Below, in pieces: positions 48,508 through 59,165 of a DNA stretch of 64,000 nt. Origin of the DNA: Agrobacterium genomosp. 13 str. CFBP 6927 (GTDB lineage Bacteria; Pseudomonadota; Alphaproteobacteria; Rhizobiales; Rhizobiaceae); assembly GCA_900012615.1 (NCBI GenBank), contig LT009756.1, forward strand, positions 2,826,325-2,890,324, written 5' to 3'. The notes under the pieces are model-generated. The model was not told where the DNA came from. It saw only the letters and a program-made list of their open reading frames with translations, and did not search any database. The position numbers were made by a program, and so were the translations under genes. Every line of letters starts with the position of its first letter. Positions within the stretch are counted from its first letter, which is position 1.

Positions 48508-49360
48508 TTCACGTGAAACATTAACCATAAATGCCTTCGTTGCCGGTTACCCGATCAAGCATTCCCGCTCGCCGATCATTCATTCCTACTGGCTGAAGAA
48601 ACTTGGCATTTCCGGCTCCTATAAGGCCGTGGAGGTCACGCCGGACGATTTCCCGAATTTCATTGCGACAATAAGGGCGCAGGGGCCGGGATCCGCCGTC
48701 GGCGGAAATGTCACCATCCCGCACAAGGAAGCCGCCTACAGGCTCGCGGATAGCCCTGATGAGGTGGCTGAAGAACTGGGTGCCGCAAACACCATCTGGA
48801 TGGAAGAGGGCAAGCTTCGCGCCACCAATACCGATGGTTACGGTTTCGTCTCCAATCTCGATGAGCGCCACGCAGGGTGGGATAAAATTGACCGGGCAGT
48901 GGTGTTCGGAGCTGGCGGCGCCAGCCGCGCCGTGGTCCAGTCCTTGCGGGACCGCGGCATTGCTGAAATCCATATTCTGAACCGCACGGTGGAACGGGCC
49001 CGGGAACTGGCCGACCGTTTTGGCCCAAGGGTCTTCTCCCATCCCCAAGGCGCACTTCACGAGGTCATGCAGGGTGCCGGCCTTTTCGTGAACACCACAT
49101 CACTCGGAATGGATGGGACCGAAGCGCCAGACCTGGATTTCTCACCGCTCGCAGAAAATGCCGTCGTGACGGATATCGTTTATGTGCCCTTGATAACGCC
49201 CATCCTGCAGATGGCGCAAGCGCAGGGCATTGCGACTGTTGACGGGCTTGGCATGCTTCTTCACCAGGCTAAACCCGGCTTCAAGAGATGGTTCGGCCAG
49301 ATGCCGGAGGTGGACGAAACCCTCCGCTCCCTCATCATCGCGGATATGGAAAAACATTGA
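48500..49360 (+). CDS. aroE: Shikimate dehydrogenase
   Basis: AroE (286 residues) reduces 3-dehydroshikimate with NADPH. Shikimate binding is shown by [17 protein letters not shown] near residue 17 and [20 protein letters not shown] binding is shown by [15 protein letters not shown] near residue 132. The first residues MADSRET are encoded by a parS-like site. It overlaps maf by 8 bp and coaE by 1 bp, suggesting an operon with coupled translation. Confidence 0.95.
   Translation: MADSRETLTINAFVAGYPIKHSRSPIIHSYWLKKLGISGSYKAVEVTPDDFPNFIATIRAQGPGSAVGGNVTIPHKEAAYRLADSPDEVAEELGAANTIWMEEGKLRATNTDGYGFVSNLDERHAGWDKIDRAVVFGAGGASRAVVQSLRDRGIAEIHILNRTVERARELADRFGPRVFSHPQGALHEVMQGAGLFVNTTSLGMDGTEAPDLDFSPLAENAVVTDIVYVPLITPILQMAQAQGIATVDGLGMLLHQAKPGFKRWFGQMPEVDETLRSLIIADMEKH
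48505..48520. other. parS: parS-like site, 1 mismatch, inside aroE
   Basis: TGATTCACGTGAAACA differs from the consensus at one base. It spans the maf stop and the first aroE codons, about 1.5 kb right of oriC. Confidence 0.8.
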
Positions 49361-49968
49361 TGATTGTCATCGGTCTTACCGGCTCGATCGGAATGGGAAA
49401 AACAACGACGGCAAGGCTGTTTGCTGAAGAAGGCGTCCCGGTTCTCGATTCCGATGAGGTTGTGCACGCGCTTTATCGGGCGGAAGCCGTTGGCCTGATC
49501 GAAACCGTTTTCCCCGGCACGACCGTTTCCGGTGCGGTGGATCGCGAGAAGCTCAGCGAGGTTCTGCGGGAGAATCCGGCTAATTTTGGCAAGCTCGAAG
49601 CGATTGTTCACCCGCTTGTCCGGGAGAAACAGGAGGCCTTTCTCGCAAAGGCTAGGGAAGAAGCGCGGCAATTCGCCCTTCTCGATATTCCCCTGCTGTT
49701 TGAAACCGGAGCTGAAGAGAGGGTCGATAGAATAGTGGTTGTCAGCTGCGCCCCTGACATACAGCGCCAGCGCGTTTTATCCAGGCCGGGCATGACGGAA
49801 GAGAAGTTTGAAATGATCCTCGCCCGTCAGATGCCAGATGCTGAAAAGCGTCAACGCGCCGATTTCGTCATCGATACCGGAAATGGTGTCGAAGCGGCGC
49901 GGGATCAGGTAAGAGGAATCTTGCAAAGATTGGCCGCCGGTTCGGGCCACGGAGAAAACAATGCGTGA
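49360..49968 (+). CDS. coaE: Dephospho-CoA kinase
   Basis: Performs the last step of coenzyme A synthesis. The P-loop GLTGSIGMGKTTTARLF lies at residues 5-21, followed by LDSDEVVHALY and DIPLLFETGAEERVD. Length is 202. The ATG overlaps the aroE TGA. An in-frame start at 49288 falls inside aroE and gives an unrelated N-terminus. It overlaps dnaQ by 8 bp. Confidence 0.95.
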   Translation: MIVIGLTGSIGMGKTTTARLFAEEGVPVLDSDEVVHALYRAEAVGLIETVFPGTTVSGAVDREKLSEVLRENPANFGKLEAIVHPLVREKQEAFLAKAREEARQFALLDIPLLFETGAEERVDRIVVVSCAPDIQRQRVLSRPGMTEEKFEMILARQMPDAEKRQRADFVIDTGNGVEAARDQVRGILQRLAAGSGHGENNA

Positions 49969-50659
49969 GATCATTTTCGATACGGAAACCACGGGCCTTG
50001 AATCGAAACTGGACCGTGTTATCGAAATCGGCGGGATTGAGCTGATCAACCATTTTCCAACCGGGAAAACGCTGCATCTCTACATCAGCCCGGAAGACCG
50101 CAAGGTTCACCCCGATGCGCTTGCTGTTCACGGCATTACCGACGACTTCCTGAAAGACAAGCCGAAATTCGCCGATGTCGTCGACCAGATCCGCGATTTC
50201 TTCGAGGGTGCTCGCTGGGTGGCGCATAATGCGACATTCGATATGGGTTTCATCAACGCCGAATTCGCCCGTCTGGGCATTGAGCCGGTCGCAGCCGATC
50301 TGGTGACGGACACGCTTTCGCTCGCCCGCCGCAAGCACCCGATGGGACCGAACTCTCTCGATGCGCTTTGCCGGCGTTACGGTATCGACAATTCCCACCG
50401 CACCAAACACGGCGCGCTCCTCGACTCCGAATTGCTTGCCGAAGTCTACATCGAGATGATCGGTGGGCGTCAGACGGCGCTCGGTTTCGGTTCGGCGGCC
50501 AAACAGGAAACGGTCGTCATCGAGGATGACGTACCACTTGAGCCGCTACAACGGCCAAGCCCTTTGCCCTCGCGACTGGATGCGGAGACCGTCGCGGCTC
50601 ATGGCAAACTTGTTCTCGGCATGGGCGACAAGGCGATCTGGAACCGCTACCAGAATTGA
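49961..50659 (+). CDS. dnaQ: DNA polymerase III epsilon subunit
   Basis: The 3'-5' proofreading exonuclease, 232 residues. DEDDh motifs are visible: FDTETTGL at residues 6-13 (Exo I), VAHNATFDMGFINAEF near residue 87 (Exo II) and KHGALLDSELLAEVY near residue 148 (Exo III, with His). The C-terminal tail should bind the polymerase alpha subunit. It is the last gene before a strong terminator. Confidence 0.95.
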   Translation: MREIIFDTETTGLESKLDRVIEIGGIELINHFPTGKTLHLYISPEDRKVHPDALAVHGITDDFLKDKPKFADVVDQIRDFFEGARWVAHNATFDMGFINAEFARLGIEPVAADLVTDTLSLARRKHPMGPNSLDALCRRYGIDNSHRTKHGALLDSELLAEVYIEMIGGRQTALGFGSAAKQETVVIEDDVPLEPLQRPSPLPSRLDAETVAAHGKLVLGMGDKAIWNRYQN

Positions 50660-50696
50660 CGCCTGCCTGGACGCTGAAATGGAAAATGCGTCAAAG

Positions 50697-50726
50697 AAAA
50701 ACCCGGGCGAATAACCCGGGTTTTGT
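50697..50726. terminator. Bidirectional terminator between dnaQ and secB
   Basis: AAAAACCCGGG and CCCGGGTTTT flank a short CGAATAA loop, with A and T runs on both sides. It suits convergent dnaQ and secB. Confidence 0.87.
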
Positions 50727-50760
50727 TTTGTCAGAGATTCTGAAACGCAATAGGCGCCGT

Positions 50761-51243
50761 TCAGTTCGGTACAGCCTGAACCTTGGCTCTCGCCTGTTCT
50801 TCGGCAACGCGCTGAGCGAACATCTGCGCAAAATCGATCGGATCGATCATCAGCGGCGGGAAGCCGCCGTTGCGGGTGACATCCGCGATGATCTGGCGCG
50901 CGAAGGGGAACAGCAGGCGGGGGCATTCGATGAACAGCACCGGCAGCATATGTTCCTGCGGGAAACCGGCGATGCGGAACACGCCGCCATAAACCAGCTC
51001 GGCCGCAAACAGAACCTTGTCGCCATCCTTGGCTTCCGCATTCAGCGCCAGAACAACGTCAAAATCCGAACCCGAGATCGGGTTTGCGTTGACATTGACA
51101 TTGATGTTGATCGACGGCGCGTTTTCACGGGCCTGAAGCGAACGAGGAGCGCCCGGATTTTCGAAGGAAAGATCCTTGATGTACTGGGTAAGAATATTCA
51201 GGGAAGGACTTACTGCGCCCTGTGCACCATTTTCAGCGGTCAT
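50761..51243 (-). CDS. secB: Protein-export chaperone SecB
   Basis: A tetrameric chaperone that keeps preproteins unfolded for SecA; 160 residues. Conserved segments include [16 protein letters not shown] near the N-terminus, the alternating [11 protein letters not shown] strand, GVFRIAGFP and the [28 protein letters not shown] helix region. It is co-directional with the fxsA-like gene 102 bp upstream. Confidence 0.95.
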   Translation of the reverse strand: MTAENGAQGAVSPSLNILTQYIKDLSFENPGAPRSLQARENAPSININVNVNANPISGSDFDVVLALNAEAKDGDKVLFAAELVYGGVFRIAGFPQEHMLPVLFIECPRLLFPFARQIIADVTRNGGFPPLMIDPIDFAQMFAQRVAEEQARAKVQAVPN

Positions 51244-51345
51244 TACGTTTCCTCGCGGCGTGAATTCGTGGAAGGCGGTCTATCATTTCGACCCGAGCCT
51301 TACAACCCTTCGCGAGCCGGCCCCGGCGTCGGTTCCGCCGCGCCT

Positions 51346-51894
51346 TCAGGGTTTGGGCAGGTCGCGATCATCCGGCTTGCTCGACCAGGGAGAATCCTTT
51401 GGCCCTTCGCGGTGAAACTCTTCCTCGTCGAGGTCTACGACCTTGGAATTCCCGCTCTGTCTCTGATCATTGCGGAAGCCGGAAAAATCGCCGGGCTGAG
51501 GACCGGACTGGCTGCCGGACTGGCGAAACGACCCCGCAACCACGACGCGCGGCCCGAAGGCTTTCCAGAAAAAGCGCCGCACCGTTTTCGACAACAGCAG
51601 AAGGCCGAGGATGTCGGTGATGAAACCGGGAATGAAAAGCAGGATACCGGCGACAACCCGCATGGCGCCATTGACCAGCTCATCCGCCGGCTGGGCACCG
51701 GTACGTCCGGCGGCCTGGAGATTTCTCACCATGCCGATGCCACCGAGACGCAGGATCAAGAGCCCGAGAAACGACGTGAACAGGACGAGCGCCAATGTCA
51801 GCCATAAACCAATCGCCTTGCCGACAATGATGAAGCCGGCAATTTCGAGGATGGGCATCATCAGGATGACGATGGGGAGAAAGGAAAAACGCAT
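51346..51894 (-). CDS. FxsA family membrane protein
   Basis: A 182-residue inner-membrane protein with three to four hydrophobic segments in the first 110 residues and a polar, Gln/Asp-rich tail. The IVILMMPILEIAGFIIVG start and VNGAMRVVAGILLFIPGFITDILGLLLL segment mark the FxsA family, named for suppressing F exclusion of phage T7 in E. coli. Cellular role is otherwise unclear. It is divergent from the Tim44-like gene. Confidence 0.87.
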   Translation of the reverse strand: MRFSFLPIVILMMPILEIAGFIIVGKAIGLWLTLALVLFTSFLGLLILRLGGIGMVRNLQAAGRTGAQPADELVNGAMRVVAGILLFIPGFITDILGLLLLSKTVRRFFWKAFGPRVVVAGSFRQSGSQSGPQPGDFSGFRNDQRQSGNSKVVDLDEEEFHREGPKDSPWSSKPDDRDLPKP

Positions 51895-52035
51895 CTTCTA
51901 GCCTTGCGTGTGCATCTCTGGCAGATTGCCGGTTCGCGAGAACACCGATGATTGAATCTGCACATTTGAATGATGGTAAGATGCAGACTATATGATGGTG
52001 TGGTTTTCGAATTTAAATGGCGGTTTTGGTAAAAG

Positions 52036-52734
52036 ATGGGCTTTAGCGACTTTATCACATTGTTTTTTCTCGTTGCAGCGGTGCTGATCTTCTTTCAGCT
52101 GCGTAGCGTTCTCGGCCGCCGAACGGGCAATGAGAAGCCGCCATTCGATCCCTATAGCCCGCGCGACGTCGCGAAAGGTCCCGTCACGGACGATAACAAG
52201 GTCGTGACCCTGCCGAAGCGCGGCGAGGCGGAGGATGAAAACCGCTTTGCCGAAGCTGATGCCCTTGCGCCCGCGGACTCGGCATTGAATACCTCCCTCA
52301 GAGAGGTGATGACCAAGGATCCGACATTCCGCCCGAAGGAGTTCCTGAACGGCGCTCGTATGGCCTATGAAATGATTGTCATGGGTTTTGCCGATGGCGA
52401 CCGCAAGACGCTGAAGAACCTTCTGTCGAAGGAGGTTTTTGACGGTTTCGATGCAGCCATTTCCGAGCGTGAAAGTCGCGGCGAGATCGTGAAGTCCACC
52501 TTCGTCGGCATCGAAAAGGCCGATATCACCCAGGCGGCCGTCCGTGATTCCGAAGTGCAGATCACGCTGAGGCTGGTCAGCCAGCTCATTTCGGCCACCT
52601 ATGATAAAGATGGCAAGCTGGTGGATGGCGATCCGGACGCGGTTGCGGAAGTGGATGACATCTGGACCTTCTCGCGTGACATTCGTTCGCGCGATCCGAA
52701 CTGGAAGCTGATCGCTACCGAATCCGAGCAATGA
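52036..52734 (+). CDS. Tim44-domain protein (TimA-like)
   Basis: A 232-residue protein with one N-terminal membrane segment (IT LFFLVAAVLIFFQL, residues about 7-22), a polar linker, and a C-terminal Tim44-like domain (KEFLNGARMAYEMIVMGFADGDRKTLKNLLS... DIWTFSRDIRSRDPNWKLI). It is related to the mitochondrial import component Tim44 and is common in alphaproteobacteria. Role in envelope protein handling is inferred; secB and fxsA are neighbours. It overlaps mltA by 4 bp. Confidence 0.88.
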   Translation: MGFSDFITLFFLVAAVLIFFQLRSVLGRRTGNEKPPFDPYSPRDVAKGPVTDDNKVVTLPKRGEAEDENRFAEADALAPADSALNTSLREVMTKDPTFRPKEFLNGARMAYEMIVMGFADGDRKTLKNLLSKEVFDGFDAAISERESRGEIVKSTFVGIEKADITQAAVRDSEVQITLRLVSQLISATYDKDGKLVDGDPDAVAEVDDIWTFSRDIRSRDPNWKLIATESEQ

Positions 52735-53843
52735 GCACGCCTTTTTCAATCGACGAAGTGTCTTTCCGCGATCTGCCAGGGTGGCGGGAGGATGATCCCA
52801 GCGAGCTTTTTGCAGCCATAGGAACGATCCTGTCGCATCTGCGTAATGCGAAACCCTATAGGACCGGCGCGCTCGGCGTCACCGCTGGGGAACTGGTTTC
52901 ACTTCTGGAAGCCGCCGAAGGCTTCGAAGCGGATAGCCCCGAACAGGCGCGCCGCTTTTTCGAAACCAATTGCGTTGCCTTCAAGATTTCTCCTGCTCAG
53001 GGAAAGAGCGGTTTTGTTACCGCCTTTTACGAACCGGAACTGGAAGTGTCTTCCACCCCGGACGAAATCTGGCGTTATCCAATCTATCGCAGGCCACCGG
53101 AACTGGTGGATATCGGCGACGATAATCGTCCCGCCGGTTTCGATCCGACCTATGCTTTTGGCAAAGAAGGCGAAGACGGGATTTCCTATTTTCCCGACCG
53201 TCGCGCCATGGATGAAGGATATCTGGAGGGCAGGGGTCTTGAGATCGCCTGGGCGAAATCAAAGGTCGACCTGTTCTTCGTCCACGTTCAGGGCGCCGCC
53301 CGTCTGGTGTTTCCAGATGGTGCGGTAAAACGGGTAACCTATGCGGCGAAAGCCGGGCATCCGTTTTCGCCGATAGGCCGGCTGCTTCTGGATCGCGGAG
53401 AACTCGATCCCAAAACCGTCTCGATGCAGACGATCCGCAAATGGCTCGCCGATCATCCCGACGACGTGGATGGCGTGCTCTGGCATAACCGCTCCTATAT
53501 TTTTTTCCGGGAAGCGGATGTTGCCGAAGAGGATATGGGACCCATTGCCGCCGCCAAGGTGCCGTTGGTCGCCGGCCGGGCGCTTGCGGTGGACAGGCTC
53601 ATCCACACATTCGGTTTTCCCTTTTTCATCCATGCGCCGTCATTGACCCATCTGGATGGTGGAAAACCATTCGCCCGGCTGATGCTGGCGCTCGATACGG
53701 GGTCGGCCATCGTCGGCCCGGCGCGCGGTGATATTTTCACCGGCTCCGGTTTCGAAGCCGGTGAACTTGCCGGTACGGTGCGCAACGACGCCGATTTTTA
53801 TATACTGCTGCCACGTGTTGCTGCGGAAAGGTATCGGCGATGA
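52731..53843 (+). CDS. mltA: Membrane-bound lytic transglycosylase A-like (MltA)
   Basis: Peptidoglycan lytic transglycosylase of 370 residues. The MltA domain (about residues 100-265) contains FVTAFYEPELEVS and WAKSKVDLFFVHVQGAARL. The 3D domain has DTGSAIVGPARGDIFTGSG near residue 322, with the catalytic Asp region. No signal peptide or lipobox is visible at the annotated N-terminus, which is unexpected for an enzyme acting in the periplasm. It overlaps both neighbours by 4 bp. Confidence 0.88.
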   Translation: MSTPFSIDEVSFRDLPGWREDDPSELFAAIGTILSHLRNAKPYRTGALGVTAGELVSLLEAAEGFEADSPEQARRFFETNCVAFKISPAQGKSGFVTAFYEPELEVSSTPDEIWRYPIYRRPPELVDIGDDNRPAGFDPTYAFGKEGEDGISYFPDRRAMDEGYLEGRGLEIAWAKSKVDLFFVHVQGAARLVFPDGAVKRVTYAAKAGHPFSPIGRLLLDRGELDPKTVSMQTIRKWLADHPDDVDGVLWHNRSYIFFREADVAEEDMGPIAAAKVPLVAGRALAVDRLIHTFGFPFFIHAPSLTHLDGGKPFARLMLALDTGSAIVGPARGDIFTGSGFEAGELAGTVRNDADFYILLPRVAAERYRR

Positions 53844-54409
53844 AGGGCAGTCGAAAGCTTGGCAAGGAAGAACGCATCCTGTGGGGTAAGGTCGCACGCA
53901 CAGCGCGGCCGATCCCAGGCAGGCTGGAGGATTTGCTGGCTTTCGACGATGTAGAGGAAACCCCGGCCGAGCCCGTGGTTCCGCAAACGGGCAAGGGTCT
54001 CTTTCCGCGCATGCTCGCAGAGCCGGCGGAGGTGCCGCCCGCTTCGCCGGACAAGAAACCCCGAATTCATCAGCCGCTGGAAAAACCGGTCAAGCGCAAG
54101 CTCACCCGCGGCAGGCTGCCGCTGGAAGGGCGGATCGATCTGCACGGCATGTTTCAAAGCGAGGCCCATGCGGTTCTGCTTGATTTTCTGCTGCGCGCAC
54201 ATGAACGTGGTCTCCGGCATGTGCTGGTCATTACCGGCAAGGGCCGTTCCATCGGCAGCGACGGCGCGCTGAAGAGGGCGGTACCCATGTGGTTCTCCAA
54301 ACCCGAATATCGCCATTTGATTTCGTCCTACGAGGATGCATCTGCCAATCATGGCGGCGACGGCGCGCTCTACGTGCGGCTGGCACGCCGCAGGGGTGAA
54401 AAATCATGA
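53840..54409 (+). CDS. Smr domain protein
   Basis: A 189-residue protein with a basic, Pro-rich N-terminal half and a C-terminal Smr domain: RIDLHGMFQSEAHAVLLDFL near residue 95 and VLVITGKGRS near residue 132, the family's DLHG and TGKG signatures. Smr domains are associated with nuclease or nucleic-acid-binding activity. It overlaps mltA and the HTH gene by 4 bp each. Confidence 0.9.
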   Translation: MKGSRKLGKEERILWGKVARTARPIPGRLEDLLAFDDVEETPAEPVVPQTGKGLFPRMLAEPAEVPPASPDKKPRIHQPLEKPVKRKLTRGRLPLEGRIDLHGMFQSEAHAVLLDFLLRAHERGLRHVLVITGKGRSIGSDGALKRAVPMWFSKPEYRHLISSYEDASANHGGDGALYVRLARRRGEKS

Positions 54410-54771
54410 CACCCTTTGCGGAAGCCGTGCGACAGCTTCGCGAACGCAAGGGCGTAACGCAGAAGGAAATGGCGGCGGCCATCGGCGTATCGCCAGCCTA
54501 TCTTTCGGCACTGGAGCACGGCAAGCGTGGCAAGCCGAGCTTTGATCTGCTTCAGCGCATTGCCGGATATTTCAATATTATCTGGGACGAGGCGGAGGAA
54601 TTGTTCTTTCTCGCCGGCTCGTCCGACCCGAAAGTGGTGATCGACACGATCGGCCTTCCGCCGCAATATACGGCTTTCGCCAATCGTCTGGCGCGGGATA
54701 TTCGCAAGCTGCCGCCGAGTATGATAGAGGAACTGTCAGCGGTGCTGCAAAAAAGCCGTTCTTGCGATTGA
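54406..54771 (+). CDS. XRE family helix-turn-helix protein
   Basis: A 121-residue regulator. The N-terminal HTH spans about residues 5-60: RQLRERKGVTQKEMAAAIGVSPAYLSALEHG, followed by KPSFDLLQRIAGYF. The C-terminal half (EAEELFFLAGSSDPKVVIDT) is helical and of unknown role. It is the last gene of the timA-mltA-smr-xre set, which is joined by 4-bp overlaps. Target is not evident. Confidence 0.88.
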   Translation: MTPFAEAVRQLRERKGVTQKEMAAAIGVSPAYLSALEHGKRGKPSFDLLQRIAGYFNIIWDEAEELFFLAGSSDPKVVIDTIGLPPQYTAFANRLARDIRKLPPSMIEELSAVLQKSRSCD

Positions 54772-54818
54772 AACCCCTCTATCCCCTGCTTTATGCAGCA
54801 TCCGGAAGCATGCGGCCT

Positions 54819-57363
<2,545 letters not shown>

Positions 57364-57385
57364 TTCTGTGGGGCGTCTCACGTAA

Positions 57386-57401
57386 CGATTCACGTGAAAC
57401 G
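57386..57401. other. Weak parS-like site, 3 mismatches
   Basis: CGATTCACGTGAAACG keeps the central TTCACGTGAAAC but differs at three outer positions. It lies between the gyrB stop and its terminator. Confidence 0.5.
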
Positions 57402-57411
57402 AAACTTTAAC

Positions 57412-57447
57412 AAAAGGCCCGGCGGTCGTTTTCCGCCGGGCCTTTTT
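57412..57447. terminator. Bidirectional terminator after gyrB
   Basis: AAAAGGCCCGGCGG and CCGCCGGGCCTTTT form a 14-bp stem with a short loop. It is shared by convergent gyrB and the nitroreductase gene. Confidence 0.9.
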
Positions 57448-57468
57448 GTTGATATGGATGCTCGGATA

Positions 57469-58071
57469 TCAATCGGCCTTACCGGTAAAACGCCCCTTGA
57501 AAGCGACGTCCGAAAGGGGAAGGCGCTTGCTCGGCACTTCCCGTTCCGCCAGATCATCGGGAAGAACGGTCTTGTCGGTCAGCGTGCCGATGGCAACTGC
57601 TGCCTCCACCTTGTACCCATCAGGAACATTGAGCTTTTCCACGATCTGGTCTTTGAATATGCCGGCCATGCCATGGGCATGGTAACCGAGCAGATGCGCC
57701 TGCATGGCAAGCGAAAACCATGCTGCACCCGCATCGAAGGAATGGGTCGCCGACGGTTTTTTCTCGCCTTCGCGTGAGACATTGTGGTCGCGGGAAATGA
57801 CGAAAAGCAGCACGGAGGCATTTTTTGCCCAGCGCTGGTTCCCTTCCATCAGAAGTTCCACGAAGAGAGGCCAGTCCTGGCCATCTTTGTGTGCGTAGAC
57901 AAACCGCCATGGCTGATGATTGGATGCTGAGGGCGCCCAGTGCGCCGCATCGAGAATGGTCAGCAGATGCTCTTGCGGCATGGCATTTCCGTCGAAGGCG
58001 CGCGGAGACCAGCGATCGAGGAAAAGTTGATCGACGGGATATTCTGATTGTCGGGAATTGCTGTTCGTCAC
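57469..58071 (-). CDS. Nitroreductase family protein
   Basis: A 200-residue FMN-dependent oxidoreductase of the NfsB/NitR fold. The FMN-binding start DRWSPRAFDGNAMP and the WAPSASNHQPWRFVY segment near residues 52-66 are typical. GYHAHGMAGI near residue 134 fits the second FMN region. The substrate cannot be predicted. It is divergent from the FAH-family gene; the gap contains a small ATGAA/TTCAT dyad and repeated ATGCAT. Confidence 0.87.
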   Translation of the reverse strand: MTNSNSRQSEYPVDQLFLDRWSPRAFDGNAMPQEHLLTILDAAHWAPSASNHQPWRFVYAHKDGQDWPLFVELLMEGNQRWAKNASVLLFVISRDHNVSREGEKKPSATHSFDAGAAWFSLAMQAHLLGYHAHGMAGIFKDQIVEKLNVPDGYKVEAAVAIGTLTDKTVLPDDLAEREVPSKRLPLSDVAFKGRFTGKAD

Positions 58072-58199
58072 GGGCCATGTCCTTTTGATTGCCGGGAAGG
58101 AAAAGGTATTTTTCGAAAGTCGGAGCAGTCAAGGGGTGACAAGTATGAATGCATCGTTCATATATGCATCACCTTGTCAGACAACCGGGAGAGAGTTCC

Positions 58200-59042
58200 A
58201 TGAAATTGATGCGCGTTGGCCAGCCTGGCCAGGAAAAGCCTGCGATCCTCGACGCGGAAGGAAAAGTCCGCGATCTGTCCGCCCACGTGAAAGACATTGG
58301 CGGCGACGCCATCTCTCCCGAAGGCCTCAAGAAGATTGCCGCCATCGATCTTGGCACTCTTCCGGTCCTCAACGAAGAGCGCATCGGCGCCTGCGTTACG
58401 GGAACCGGAAAATTCATCTGCATCGGCCTTAACTTCTCCGACCACGCCGCTGAAACAGGTGCGACCGTACCGCCGGAACCCGTCATTTTCATGAAGGCGA
58501 CCTCGGCGATCGTCGGTCCGAACGACGACGTCGTCATTCCGCGCGGCTCCGAAAAGACCGACTGGGAAGTCGAGCTTGGTGTGGTCATCGGCAAGACGGC
58601 AAAATATGTTTCGGAAGCCGATGCTCTCGATTACGTCGCCGGTTATTGCGTGTCGCATGATGTTTCCGAACGTGCCTTCCAGACGGAGCGTGCCGGGCAG
58701 TGGACCAAGGGTAAGTCCTGCGACACTTTCGGTCCGATCGGCCCCTGGCTTGTCACGAAGGACGAAATCACCGATCCGCAAAACCTCGGCATGTGGCTGA
58801 AGGTGAACGGTCAGACGATGCAGGATGGTTCCAGCAAGACCATGGTCTACGGTGTCGCCCATGTCGTTTCCTATCTCAGCCAGTTCATGTCGCTGCATCC
58901 CGGTGACGTCATCTCCACCGGCACACCTCCCGGCGTTGGCATGGGCCAGAAGCCGCCGCGTTATCTCAAGACCGGCGATGTCGTGGAACTTGGCATTGAA
59001 GGCCTCGGTTCCCAGAAGCAGACTTTCGTCGCCGACATCTGA
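58200..59042 (+). CDS. FAH-family hydrolase, possible 2,4-diketo-3-deoxy-L-fuconate hydrolase
   Basis: A 280-residue fumarylacetoacetate-hydrolase-fold enzyme. CIGLNFSDHAAETGATVPPEP near residue 76 and the metal site region (DWEVELGVVIG, YCVSHDVSERAFQ, STGTPPGVGMG) are clear. The N-terminal MKLMRVGQPGQEKPAILD matches, as I recall, hydrolases that split 2,4-diketo-3-deoxy-L-fuconate or -rhamnonate to pyruvate and lactate. If so it would complete the fucose branch encoded 30 kb away. Ureidoglycolate lyase-like annotation is another common label. ATG 58200 is preceded by GGGAGAG. Confidence 0.78.
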   Translation: MKLMRVGQPGQEKPAILDAEGKVRDLSAHVKDIGGDAISPEGLKKIAAIDLGTLPVLNEERIGACVTGTGKFICIGLNFSDHAAETGATVPPEPVIFMKATSAIVGPNDDVVIPRGSEKTDWEVELGVVIGKTAKYVSEADALDYVAGYCVSHDVSERAFQTERAGQWTKGKSCDTFGPIGPWLVTKDEITDPQNLGMWLKVNGQTMQDGSSKTMVYGVAHVVSYLSQFMSLHPGDVISTGTPPGVGMGQKPPRYLKTGDVVELGIEGLGSQKQTFVADI

Positions 59043-59165
59043 TCGCAAAGGCGTTCAACGGAAAGTGAGGCGCTGGCGGGAAACCGCCGGCGCCTTCGAT
59101 TTTGTGCACCTGCGAAAAGCTGCTATGGTTGAAAAAAGAGCGTGATCGCGAGGGAGGCGTCATCA

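Noticed and set aside
58284-58299. CACGTGAAAG inside the FAH-family gene as a seventh parS
   Set aside because: Only one half-site remains; the other arm and the AAACA end do not match.
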